From Candidatus Sifarchaeum marinoarchaea (GTDB taxonomy: Archaea > Asgardarchaeota > Sifarchaeia > Borrarchaeales > Borrarchaeaceae), in assembly GCA_016294985.1 (NCBI GenBank), contig JAECRW010000075.1, positions 1 to 7,192 on the forward strand: a stretch of DNA of 7,192 bases, read 5' to 3'. The translations under genes and the position numbers were made by a program. This document shows positions 1 to 6,356 of the stretch, piece by piece (the first letter of the stretch is position 1; the number at the start of each line of letters is the position of its first letter). The notes below the pieces were generated by a model that ran no database searches, had not been told where the DNA came from, and saw only the letters and a program-made list of their open reading frames with translations.

Positions 1-69
1 TACAATTTGTCTTTCATAATCTGGTGCTTCTTTTAATCCTCTAAGAAATAGTTCGATAGACGTTATCAT
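1..69 (-). CDS. Partial CDS, N-terminal 23 codons of an unidentified protein
   Basis: The frame is open on the minus strand from an ATG at 69 to the window edge. It begins MITSIELFLRGLKEAP and continues DYERQIV. An in-frame GTG at 78 is an alternative start. A TATA-like run (minus strand TTTATAAAAT, around 108-117) lies about 40 bases upstream of the ATG. That would place transcription start near 85 and leave a short leader, so this looks like a true gene start rather than a chance frame. Too little is visible to name a family. The gene runs away from the DUF6884/TGT-like pair, with about 500 bases between them. Confidence 0.45.
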   Translation of the reverse strand, partial: MITSIELFLRGLKEAPDYERQIV

Positions 70-286
70 AAGTTTCACGATGAATTATTTGGAGGATATT
101 TCGTAATTTTATAAAAAAGTCTATTGGATTTTAGGAACTGTTTTTATCTTCAAAATGGAGAGGGAAGTACCTTCCATGTAATCCTTCCTAAGAAAGTAGA
201 GAATTAATTTAAAGGAATAAATTTATAGCTATGCGTTGAATTGCGTGAATGCGTCCTTTCATGTAATTAAGCAGTAAATATTGTAA

Positions 287-547
287 GGAGTTAATATAGC
301 AGAATATTCTGGTGAGGAAAAATATACTCTCCGATAGTTAATATCAATATTTCTTTTAGTCATTGAAGAGTTTTGTTACAAGATTGTGCGCGATGGGCTT
401 CAATGCACTTCTGATGGAAAATATGAATAAGAAATTCGCGATATCCTGAAATAATTTGCCTTGTTAGATATATTTGTTCTATTCAAAGAAAGAGATTATA
501 AAGAAATTAGTGGGATACAAAGAGTAAGACAATTGTTGAAAATATGA
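287..547 (+). pseudogene. Possible degraded coding remnant, family unknown
   Basis: A single plus-strand frame contains in-frame TAG/TAA stops but is protein-like between them, with charged amphipathic stretches such as EIRDILK and ISGIQRVRQLLK. It ends in TGA at 545-547, 37 bases before the DUF6884 gene. The stops all fall in one frame with no shift needed to join the pieces. I do not recognise the product, and chance coding in AT-rich DNA is a real alternative. Confidence 0.2.
496..503 (+). promoter_or_regulatory. Candidate TATA box for the DUF6884/TGT-like pair
   Basis: TTATAAAG lies about 80 bases upstream of the GTG at 584 and would predict transcription start near 525. The first gene has a GAGG Shine-Dalgarno motif at 572-575, which fits a leadered transcript. 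The call is weak because the whole region is AT-rich. Confidence 0.3.
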
Positions 548-583
548 GTCTTTCTCATTAAGAAAACATATGAGGCTTCTGAA

Positions 584-1078
584 GTGAAAACATTAGTCAT
601 AGCAACATGCGTTAAAGAGAAGCGAAAGGGTCGCCATAAAGCAAAGGATCTCTATATCTCGGATTTATTCAAAAAAATGAGAAGTTATGCAGAAACATAT
701 GATTATGACTGGAGAATTATTTCTGCAAAACACGGATTGATTGATCCAGAAGCTGTAATTAACTCCTATGAAGATGAGTCTCTAGATCAATTTAAATTAC
801 TGCATGGACGACAAACAAAAAATTTGAAGGCAATAAAAGAGACTTTAGGAAAACTAGTTGAAAAACAATTGGAGGCAGTTCTAAAAGACTATGAACGAAT
901 AATTTTAATGTGTGGTAAGAATTATAGAGATCTTATATTGCCATTCCTTGAAGAAAAGGAGGTCATAAACTATTTTAAGGGAACAAAGGGGATAGGTGAA
1001 ATTAAGCAGAAAATCAGTGTAGATATTGCGCAGAAAAAGCAAAAGCCTCTTGATGAGTACATGGCCAATAGTAATTGA
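584..1078 (+). CDS. DUF6884 (YaaA-like superfamily) protein next to a TGT-like gene
   Basis: This is a 164-residue protein with a GTG start; GAGG at 572-575 gives eight bases of spacing. Visible hallmarks are the N-terminal strand TLVIATCVKEK with Cys9, then a KDLYISDLFKKMRSYAE segment (about 21-37), then IISAKHGLIDP (about 45-55). The cysteine/lysine strand, LYxSxLF and SAKHGL pattern is what I know from DUF6884, a small family related to YaaA/DUF328. No signal peptide or membrane segment is present, so it should be cytosolic. It precedes the TGT-like gene by 66 bases on the same strand and the two are probably co-transcribed. DpdC of the bacterial Dpd DNA-modification system is also a DUF328-type protein and acts on the preQ0 base in DNA, so a base-processing role is attractive here. 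That role is inference; a YaaA-like or nucleotide-related function is possible. Confidence 0.75.
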   Translation: MKTLVIATCVKEKRKGRHKAKDLYISDLFKKMRSYAETYDYDWRIISAKHGLIDPEAVINSYEDESLDQFKLLHGRQTKNLKAIKETLGKLVEKQLEAVLKDYERIILMCGKNYRDLILPFLEEKEVINYFKGTKGIGEIKQKISVDIAQKKQKPLDEYMANSN

Positions 1079-1144
1079 AAAACTGCAGGCAATATAGTGT
1101 ACTTATTCTTCCTTTTTCAAGAATGTATAGGATTGGTGCAATAA

Positions 1145-2368
1145 GTGAAATTCTATCTTCCATTCTGGTGGCCCGATGGTATCAATTCCAATTTTGACCC
1201 ACTTTCTGAAACCGCGCCGTATAAAGAAAAAGTGCGAATTTGGAATATTTATGATCCCCCACCTTTAGATGGTGTTCTCGTTTCGAGAGTAAATGTAGAG
1301 TCAAAGCCTCCTGAAAAGGAAGATATTCATGCCACTTTAAACTTTAAAGGATCCATAATGGGTGACTGTGGAGCATTTTCCTATATCGATGAAGCTGAAC
1401 CGCCCTATGATCCCATAGAAACCTTAGACTTCTACGAAAAATATGGATTTGATATTGGGGTGACCGTTGATCACCTTATTGTTCCAAAATACGACCATGA
1501 AAAAGAATCCCGCCAAGAACTCACTATCAAAAACGCAAAAAAAATGTTTAATGCATGGAAAAATAAAAAGACCAAATTAAAATTACTGGGTGTTGTACAG
1601 GGATGGAATGCTACATCCTATGCAACTGCAGTGCGTGAACTCGTTGAATATGGTTTTGATTATATTGCGCTAGGAGGATTGGTCCGCGAATCGACAGAAA
1701 ATATAAAGAAAATCATTGAGAATGTTCACACTACCCTTCAAACAACCTCTCAAGAAAAGGGTGTCCAAATTAAACTCCACTTGTTCGGCGTCGCACGAGA
1801 GGCACTTTTTCCTATAATGAGGCAAACAGGGGTATATTCTTTTGATAGTGCAGGAAGCCTTCGAAATGCCTGGTTAAGCGCCAAAAAAAACTATTATTTG
1901 AATAATGTGCCCTACTGTGCCATTCGCATCCCCAGACCAAAAGATCTTCGAGGTAAAAAAAAGAAATTTGTTGAAGAGCACTCAATCTCGAAAGATAGTC
2001 TTAAGAAATTGGAAAACAGTGCTTTAAGAAGCATGCGAGAGCTTCAAAGGCGTAATTTTTCCCTGGATGAATCCCTAAAAGCGTTAAAAGACTATACATC
2101 TCTCTTTACCCCTCCTAAAAAGGCAGATAAACTACTTATAGAATATCGACGAACACTAAAAACCAGACCTTGGGAACTATGCGACTGTAAAATTTGTAGA
2201 GACATAGATATTGACGTAATTATATTCAGAATGCATGAGCGTAATATGCGACGTGGATTTCATAATGTCTATGACTTTTATAAGCACCTCAAAAAATGGG
2301 AACAAGAATATGCTCAAGATCAAGCTCAAAAGCTTGAGGAAAAGCGTCAACAATTAAAATTAATCTGA
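1145..2368 (+). CDS. DpdA-like / TGT-superfamily 7-deazaguanine transglycosylase
   Basis: This 407-residue protein has a GTG start and is close in length to bacterial TGT (about 375) and DpdA. Landmarks run in TGT order. LDGVLVSR is at 41-48. GDCGAF at 73-78 corresponds to the DSGGFQ motif, with Asp74 as the likely general base. VVQG is at 150-153 and ALGGLV at 175-180. HLFGVA is at 212-217. FDSAGSLRNAW is at 233-243, with Asp234 as the likely nucleophile. Zinc ligands are Cys346, Cys348, Cys351 (CDCKIC) and His373 (FHNVYDF), matching the CxCxxC...H site of TGT. The enzyme should therefore exchange guanine for a 7-deazaguanine base. It lacks the C-terminal PUA-type domains of archaeal tRNA TGT and looks more like DpdA, which acts on DNA, than like the housekeeping enzyme. 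A tRNA substrate cannot be excluded. The 3' end is lysine/glutamine-rich. Confidence 0.82.
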   Translation: MKFYLPFWWPDGINSNFDPLSETAPYKEKVRIWNIYDPPPLDGVLVSRVNVESKPPEKEDIHATLNFKGSIMGDCGAFSYIDEAEPPYDPIETLDFYEKYGFDIGVTVDHLIVPKYDHEKESRQELTIKNAKKMFNAWKNKKTKLKLLGVVQGWNATSYATAVRELVEYGFDYIALGGLVRESTENIKKIIENVHTTLQTTSQEKGVQIKLHLFGVAREALFPIMRQTGVYSFDSAGSLRNAWLSAKKNYYLNNVPYCAIRIPRPKDLRGKKKKFVEEHSISKDSLKKLENSALRSMRELQRRNFSLDESLKALKDYTSLFTPPKKADKLLIEYRRTLKTRPWELCDCKICRDIDIDVIIFRMHERNMRRGFHNVYDFYKHLKKWEQEYAQDQAQKLEEKRQQLKLI

Positions 2369-2478
2369 TCAATCACCAAGAAACTCTCATAAGAGGCGGA
2401 AACGATAATAAAATGCTAGAAATCTCATTAGAAAGGATAAGGAGATGAATGAGGAGTTACAGGATTAAAACTTCAAAA
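2369..2478. other. Convergent intergenic spacer
   Basis: This 110-base AT-rich gap lies between the plus-strand TGT-like gene and the minus-strand winged-helix gene. I see no strong hairpin plus U-tract in either direction. It holds no gene. Confidence 0.5.
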
Positions 2479-3684
2479 TTATATCGCTAACGAGTTAATC
2501 ATTAAGGGTGGAATGTTCCCACAGGGACACACTTTTGTATCCTTTAATTCTATCCATTTCTTCGTATCACTGGGAAAAGGAGGTTTCAATTTAAAAAGCA
2601 GTAATACCTCCTGTCCGTTTGATAAAAGCTGCTTTCCTTCTATCTGAACTATTACCTTATTCTTTTTTGCATCTACAGTCCATTCGAATGGCTCAACCAT
2701 CTCGCTATTAGACCAAGTTAGATCAATTTTGTCTATTTTCCGTTTTTGATCCATTATAATTTCACAAGACACCGCACCATTAAATTTTGAAAATTCGTAC
2801 TTAAGTTGAAGGCTATCTAGACGTCTAAGTTTTAACCAGTAGTGAAAACATGCTGAAAACACGTTTTTCTTTGCCTTGCAAACATACAATCTCTTTTTGT
2901 CATGAATATTGATTATATAAGAATCGCCTATGCTTAAATTACTGTAGTAACTCTTAACAATCTCTGGCGAAATCGTTGCGTTTGCAATCGTTAAGTCCTT
3001 TAATTTATGTGTGAAGACATTTGGCTCAAAAGGAAGTGATTCATTGAATTCGTTTGTGATCTCAACTTGATAAGGGTCATTAGAGGAAAACAAAGTAACA
3101 TAAGTAATGAAAGGAGCCCTATTTGACATTTTTAAGTATTTTCTTTGCTCAAAATAGTCCATTAGCCCATCACGTCGAATTTTCCAAGTAATGTTTTTCG
3201 TAAGTAACCAATGTATTTTCGTATGCGTTGTAAAGAATTCAAAGAGGTTGGCATAACGAGATTCCAAATTTTCAGACGTTGCTTCGCTCTGAAAATCTAC
3301 AGGAATCCCCTTTGTAAAATATGAGGCGGGTAATGCTCGTACAAAGTGCGATATTCTTTTCTTAACTGTCCAAAAGTCGGCTCGTGCCTTCTTTCTTTTT
3401 TTCTTCTCTTTACTTACTAAATCCAATTTCTCCAATGCATTCAATGCTCTTCTTACATTAGCTATGGGCTCTTGCAATTGATCTGCAAGATCATGTGTAA
3501 AGGCTCCTTCTTTTGCTTCGAGAAGTCGCGCATATGCTTTGAGGGCTACGTCATTTTTCCAATTCATTACTTTTCCAAATGCCTCTACCTTTCCAATGTC
3601 CACTATATCTTCTGAAAGGGAAAATTGATTTGCAGAAGGCTTGTTTTCTGAGTTTATGTTCTTCTTTTTAGGCAATAGACTCAC
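2479..3684 (-). CDS. Winged-helix domain protein of unknown function
   Basis: This 401-residue protein starts at GTG 3684. The first 40 residues are polar and probably flexible. Residues about 44-110 look like a winged helix-turn-helix: helix ALKAYARLLE, then AFTHDLADQLQEPIANVRRA as the likely HTH, then LEKLDLVSKE leading to a wing. The wing is very basic (KEKKKRKKARAD, 92-103), as expected for nucleic-acid contact. The remaining 290 residues are mixed alpha/beta with no motif I recognise. Near the C-terminus is CPCG followed by NIPP, too few cysteines for a classical zinc ribbon. No membrane segment is seen. The gene faces the TGT-like gene and lies back-to-back with queT, so it could regulate this island or belong to its machinery. 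That is only inference, and I cannot assign a function. Confidence 0.6.
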   Translation of the reverse strand: MSLLPKKKNINSENKPSANQFSLSEDIVDIGKVEAFGKVMNWKNDVALKAYARLLEAKEGAFTHDLADQLQEPIANVRRALNALEKLDLVSKEKKKRKKARADFWTVKKRISHFVRALPASYFTKGIPVDFQSEATSENLESRYANLFEFFTTHTKIHWLLTKNITWKIRRDGLMDYFEQRKYLKMSNRAPFITYVTLFSSNDPYQVEITNEFNESLPFEPNVFTHKLKDLTIANATISPEIVKSYYSNLSIGDSYIINIHDKKRLYVCKAKKNVFSACFHYWLKLRRLDSLQLKYEFSKFNGAVSCEIIMDQKRKIDKIDLTWSNSEMVEPFEWTVDAKKNKVIVQIEGKQLLSNGQEVLLLFKLKPPFPSDTKKWIELKDTKVCPCGNIPPLMINSLAI

Positions 3685-3715
3685 AATTTAAATTTCTTAA
3701 GACTATCTTTTCAAA

Positions 3716-3724
3716 CCTATAAAA
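3716..3724 (-). promoter_or_regulatory. Candidate archaeal TATA box for the winged-helix gene
   Basis: The minus strand reads TTTTATAGG. A start about 26 bases downstream falls near 3695, leaving a leader of roughly ten bases before the GTG at 3684. That fits the absence of a Shine-Dalgarno motif in front of this gene. Confidence 0.4.
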
Positions 3725-3978
3725 TTTTTTGTTACAGGTTTTTCATATGATAATGAAATGAAATCTTAATCAACCCAAAGCAACAATAAACCTTCGATAT
3801 GAATGTAAATATTCTAAAACATAATTTCAAGTCACTATTTCTGCGCTTCAATGGATTATTGACACCATTATCCATTTAGCATGATGATATTGGTATGATC
3901 CTGTTGCAATTTCTATCACTGGAAATTACTAAATTAGATGATTGGTAAAGCAGAGAATGTAGAATGGTATTCACTCAA

Positions 3979-3985
3979 TTTAAAG
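3979..3985 (+). promoter_or_regulatory. Candidate TATA box for queT
   Basis: TTTAAAG predicts transcription start near 4007, giving a leader of about 50 bases. That leader would include the hairpin at 4035-4061 and the GGAGG motif at 4046-4050. Support is positional only. Confidence 0.3.
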
Positions 3986-4034
3986 ACTTTTACGACAAAA
4001 AAATTTTAGAAACTATGAGATAAAGCCGAAAAAA

Positions 4035-4061
4035 GTCATTCCTATGGAGGAATTCTATGAC
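4035..4061 (+). promoter_or_regulatory. Hairpin that can sequester the queT ribosome-binding site and AUG
   Basis: ATTCC (4038-4042) pairs with GGAAT (4049-4053) across a six-base loop (4043-4048), so the GGAGG Shine-Dalgarno motif (4046-4050) straddles the loop and stem. GTC (4035-4037) can pair with GAC (4059-4061) beyond a bulge that includes the first two bases of the start codon. Alternatively GTCAT (4035-4039) pairs with ATGAC (4057-4061), which contains the AUG itself. Either fold would lower translation. The pairing is seen in the sequence; a regulatory role is inference. Confidence 0.35.
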
Positions 4062-4614
4062 TCAGATAGATGTAGATGATATAGGAGAACCAAATAGTCA
4101 GATGAAAATCTTTGCAGACAGCAAGGAGGCTGCATTAACCGCGATAATGGCGGCTTTATATGCTGTTCTTACGTGGGTTGTTGCCCCTATTGCTTATGGT
4201 CCCCTACAATTTCGAGTAAGTGAAGGATTAAAGGGATCTGTAATTAAAAAGAAGGTTCTTATTATTAGCTTTATTATTGGGAATGCATTATCTAATATAT
4301 TTAGCCCCCAAGCAGGTATCTGGGAATTTGTTTGGATGCCCTTTTGGAATCTCATTGGGGGCGGTGCATGTTATCTTCTCGCCAATAAGCTTATCTATAT
4401 ATTTAGATACAAAGATGGAGAATACAACCTCTTCTATTTTGTCGGTTCTTTCGTTTATGCACTCTGCATAGCATTTGCTGTAGCTTTCATGCTTGCATTT
4501 CTTTTTGCAATTCCCTTTTGGCTTCTTTTCCCATTGCTTCTTCTACCTGAGAGTATTCTGATTGTAGGTCTTACACCTGTGATGACTCGTGTTATGAATG
4601 AAATAGAATGGTGA
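4057..4614 (+). CDS. queT: QueT-family queuosine-precursor transporter (ECF S-component type)
   Basis: This 185-residue integral membrane protein starts at ATG 4057 with a clear GGAGG at 4046-4050. After a polar 25-residue N-terminus, five to six hydrophobic segments follow, roughly 25-48, 66-82, 92-115, 126-150 and 152-178. The signature is ALYAVLTWVVAPIAYGPLQF followed by RVSEGL (34-58), the AP-x-(S/A)-(F/Y)-GPxQFRxSE block I associate with QueT proteins, plus SNIFSP at 79-84. Family members are small-molecule-binding S-components of energy-coupling-factor transporters. They are thought to import queuine, preQ1 or preQ0. No ECF ATPase or T-subunit is visible here, so it would need a shared energising module elsewhere. 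Its closeness to a TGT-like gene supports a deazapurine substrate. The acidic N-terminal extension is slightly longer than usual; an internal ATG at 4105 is a less well-supported start. Confidence 0.85.
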   Translation: MTQIDVDDIGEPNSQMKIFADSKEAALTAIMAALYAVLTWVVAPIAYGPLQFRVSEGLKGSVIKKKVLIISFIIGNALSNIFSPQAGIWEFVWMPFWNLIGGGACYLLANKLIYIFRYKDGEYNLFYFVGSFVYALCIAFAVAFMLAFLFAIPFWLLFPLLLLPESILIVGLTPVMTRVMNEIEW

Positions 4615-4899
4615 AACCACAACTGGATCTTTTTTTGTTTTAAAGAATTGGCAGGAAGTAGCAAAGAATATCTAAAATCAAAAATAGTCTAAATAAAGCT
4701 TCAAAAACTTTTTTTTGAATAAGAAATAGCTTCTGAAATAATCTAAAATAATCTTAATTTAGATTTATAACTCAACGTTAAGAATTCGTTCCATCTCATT
4801 AAAAATCTCAGATTTAAATAAAGAAAAAAGCAGCTGTAGAAGTTATACTGTTACTTTGATAGCGTAGCGAGGTACAACTGTAGTTATAATGAAAACAGA
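4615..4899. other. AT-rich convergent spacer
   Basis: This 285-base spacer holds no gene. A T-tract follows queT at 4630-4641, and another T-run is at about 4710-4717. Short imperfect repeats occur, such as ATCTAAAAT near 4671 and 4740 and CTGTAG(AAG)TTATA near 4835 and 4878. None has a form I can name, and in such AT-rich DNA they may be chance. Confidence 0.4.
4630..4641 (+). terminator. Candidate archaeal U-tract terminator after queT
   Basis: Seven consecutive T, then G, then TTTT begin 16 bases after the queT stop. Archaeal RNA polymerase can terminate on oligo-U without a strong hairpin. No clear stem precedes it. Confidence 0.35.
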
Positions 4900-5142
4900 T
4901 TATGTAAAGAGCCAATCATCTTTTTTCCTTTGTGTGCGTAGGACTGTTTTTGTCTGAATGTTTCCTACCGTTTCAAACACCATATGCGATTTTAGGGGTG
5001 TTTTCCTGGCTGGCTCGAATCCCTGTACCGGACATAGCTCAGTGGGCATATTTGCTAGTACTTTATGCTCAAAGCAATTACCCTTAGTTTCATCTATTGG
5101 TTTGTAATATTTACAATCCTTGCAAATGAAACTTACACTCAT
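4900..5142 (-). CDS. Small four-cysteine metal-binding protein
   Basis: This 80-residue protein begins MSVSFICKDCKYY. Cysteines at 7, 10, 23 and 37 form CxxC-x12-C-x13-C. The local context is YKPIDETKGNC and then ELCPVQGFEPA, after which the chain is basic and likely disordered. I chose the ATG at 5142 because AGGAGAGG sits just upstream of it. A TATA-like element near 5197-5206 would also start transcription downstream of the alternative ATG at 5196. The C-x2-C...G-x-C...CP-x3-F layout resembles the small [4Fe-4S] subunits of glycyl-radical enzymes (BssB/BssC, HpdC type) and related stand-alone archaeal proteins. Zinc binding is equally possible. It is divergent from the radical SAM gene, with 245 bases between starts, so shared regulation is plausible. 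The exact function is unknown. Confidence 0.65.
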   Translation of the reverse strand: MSVSFICKDCKYYKPIDETKGNCFEHKVLANMPTELCPVQGFEPARKTPLKSHMVFETVGNIQTKTVLRTQRKKDDWLFT

Positions 5143-5196
5143 GTCCCGTCCTCTCCTCTTTAACATTTTAAATAATGCCAAGATCTTTCCTGACAT

Positions 5197-5206
5197 TAAT
5201 ATATCG
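5197..5206 (-). promoter_or_regulatory. Candidate TATA box for the four-cysteine protein gene
   Basis: The minus strand reads GATATATTAA. Start about 26 bases downstream falls near 5175, which leaves a roughly 30-base leader carrying the AGGAGAGG ribosome-binding site for the ATG at 5142. Confidence 0.4.
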
Positions 5207-5358
5207 GTTTATTCTCGTAACATTAATTGTTATTGTAGTTCTATAATATATTTTCCTCCAAAATAATTTGGGGTGTATAAATAATCCACTTTTTTCCTTC
5301 AAACAATTCAAACAGTTCCAGATTCTTGAGCCAGAAAACGAAGAAATGGTTTAATAGA

Positions 5359-5366
5359 ATATAAAG
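5359..5366 (+). promoter_or_regulatory. Candidate TATA box for a leaderless radical SAM mRNA
   Basis: ATATAAAG is centred about 26 bases before the ATG at 5388. That is the usual archaeal TATA-to-start distance, so transcription would begin at or next to the start codon. No Shine-Dalgarno motif precedes the gene, in agreement. Confidence 0.5.
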
Positions 5367-5387
5367 ACAAGATGATTTTTGATATCA

Positions 5388-6122
5388 ATGAAACCGTTTA
5401 ATCCCATTGAAAGGTCACAGAAAATTGAAAAAATTGTGATGGAAGATGATAAAAGAAAGTATTACCGATTCAGGTATTCCCGATATTACGGTGGAATTGT
5501 AACCGCTGATACAATTGGTTGTAATCTACTATGTGCCTACTGCTGGAACTACTTCAGGAACTTGCATCCTGAGAAACGTGGGAAGTTTTACGCACCAGAT
5601 GAAGTTGCGAAAAATCTTTTTAAGATTTCTAGGAAAAGGAATGTTAATCTTTTCAGGATAAGTGGGGCTGAACCTGTCCTTGGTAAAAAATCGATGGAGC
5701 ATCTAGTTAAAGTTATAGAAATTATTGATTCAGAACTTGTTGATTCCGAATTCATCCTCGAAACAAATGGATTGATGCTTGGCTATAAACCTGAATTAGC
5801 AGATATGTTGAAAGGCCTTAATATTAATGTCAGGATAACAGTAAAAGGATGGGATGAAAACAGTTTTGAAATGATCACTGGAGCGGAAGGGGAATATCTT
5901 AAGTATCAACTCATTGCAATAGAGGAATTACTGAAGAGAAAAATTATTGTATGGCCAGCTATTATGTATGATGTCTTCAGAGAAGAGGGCATAAAGAAAC
6001 TGAAGGAAAGATTGAAAAATACTGGTATAGATAGAGTTGAATCTGAGTATCTGGAAAGATATCCGTTTGTGATGAAAAATCTGAGAAAGAGAGGACGTGA
6101 ACTACTCCAGCCTTACGGATGA
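5388..6122 (+). CDS. Radical SAM protein, C-terminal end altered by an inserted element
   Basis: This is a 244-residue protein with an ATG start. A TTG nine bases earlier is in frame but less likely, given the TATA spacing. The radical SAM cluster motif is Cys45, Cys49, Cys52 (CNLLCAYC), preceded by GGIVTADTIG and followed by WNYFRN. SGAEP at 92-96 replaces the usual GGEP, and an ETNG segment follows near 120. This gives the [4Fe-4S] and SAM-binding half of a TIM barrel. There is no extra ferredoxin or SPASM-type cysteine cluster and no B12 domain. The substrate is unknown; archaeal homologues are usually annotated only as radical SAM protein. The last seven codons (ELLQPYG) and the TGA come from the mobile element beginning at 6097. 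Without it the protein would end at Arg237. The core is intact, so activity is probably retained. It is divergent from the four-cysteine protein. Confidence 0.8.
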   Translation: MKPFNPIERSQKIEKIVMEDDKRKYYRFRYSRYYGGIVTADTIGCNLLCAYCWNYFRNLHPEKRGKFYAPDEVAKNLFKISRKRNVNLFRISGAEPVLGKKSMEHLVKVIEIIDSELVDSEFILETNGLMLGYKPELADMLKGLNINVRITVKGWDENSFEMITGAEGEYLKYQLIAIEELLKRKIIVWPAIMYDVFREEGIKKLKERLKNTGIDRVESEYLERYPFVMKNLRKRGRELLQPYG

Positions 6123-6356
6123 AGCTTCCTGCGAGTCCTCCCAACCCTTGCGGGAAACTCTCGTTTTACGTTTGGCTGTGTGTCTCAGATCATCCCTTTT
6201 GAGGATGGCCCGTCCACCTGGCATTCTGTGATAGGAAACTTCAATTCCAGCATCACACCATAGAGATTCGTCAAATGCTATTGTACTTTTACCTTCGCGG
6301 TTGACCGCGCTGGTTAGCAACTGTACGAGTCCTCGCTCACAGGGACTCCTCTTCTG
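6102..6356 (-). pseudogene. tnpB: tnpB C-terminal remnant
   Basis: A minus-strand frame is open from just after a TGA (6357-6359) to a TAG at 6102-6104, about 84 codons. It contains LLTSAVNREGKS and PGGRAILKRDDLRH and ends KGWEDSQEASSVRLE. TnpB proteins of archaeal IS605-type elements have poorly conserved tails ending like QEAPSxR, because this DNA also encodes the omega-RNA. No RuvC triad or zinc-finger CxxC motif is present, so this is only the tail and cannot be a nuclease. It is probably kept for its RNA, not for a protein. Confidence 0.45.
6105..6124 (-). repeat. Right-end hairpin of the TnpB-type element
   Basis: On the minus strand CUUCA (6124-6120) pairs with UGGAG (6109-6105) including one G-U pair. 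Inside it CC pairs with GG around a GUAA tetraloop, with one U-C mismatch. The TGA stop of the radical SAM gene (6120-6122) lies in this stem on the opposite strand. Confidence 0.6.

Larger units (their letters stand above)
79..583. other. Intergenic region with a possible decayed reading frame
   Basis: This AT-rich stretch of about 500 bases has no intact gene. The left end holds the promoter of the minus-strand gene that starts at 69-78. A short inverted repeat, GGAAG-TAC-CTTCC, lies at 163-175. The plus-strand frame through 287-547 has three internal stops (335, 431 and 449 approximately), yet between them it reads like protein, for example FCYKIVRDGLQ and LFKERDYKEIS. This may be an old pseudogene of unknown family. 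A TATA-like TTATAAAG at 496-503 could drive the gene at 584. No tRNA, CRISPR or clear terminator was seen. Confidence 0.4.
3685..4056. other. Divergent promoter region between winged-helix gene and queT
   Basis: This 372-base AT-rich spacer holds no gene. It carries a minus-strand TATA candidate at 3716-3724 and a plus-strand candidate at 3979-3985. Its last 20 bases hold the queT ribosome-binding site within an inverted repeat. I looked for a preQ1-I riboswitch (C-rich stem-loop plus A-rich tail overlapping the ribosome-binding site) and did not find one. The 200 bases in the middle (3740-3950) show nothing I can name. Confidence 0.5.

Noticed and set aside
3990..4056. preQ1 riboswitch upstream of queT
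   Set aside because: No preQ1-I core (C-rich stem-loop plus A-rich pairing tail) or preQ1-II/III architecture is visible; only a simple hairpin over the ribosome-binding site.
4277..4664. Overlapping open frames on both strands across queT
   Set aside because: These are shadows of queT. They have no ribosome-binding site and no recognisable motif, and the queT frame has the membrane pattern and family signature.
5143..5196. ATG at 5196 as start of the four-cysteine protein
   Set aside because: The AGGAGAGG motif directly precedes the ATG at 5142, the extra 18 residues look non-conserved and basic, and the predicted transcription start is downstream of 5196.
5379..5387. TTG at 5379 as start of the radical SAM gene
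   Set aside because: The TATA-like ATATAAAG at 5359-5366 sits 26 bases before the ATG at 5388, favouring a leaderless ATG start.
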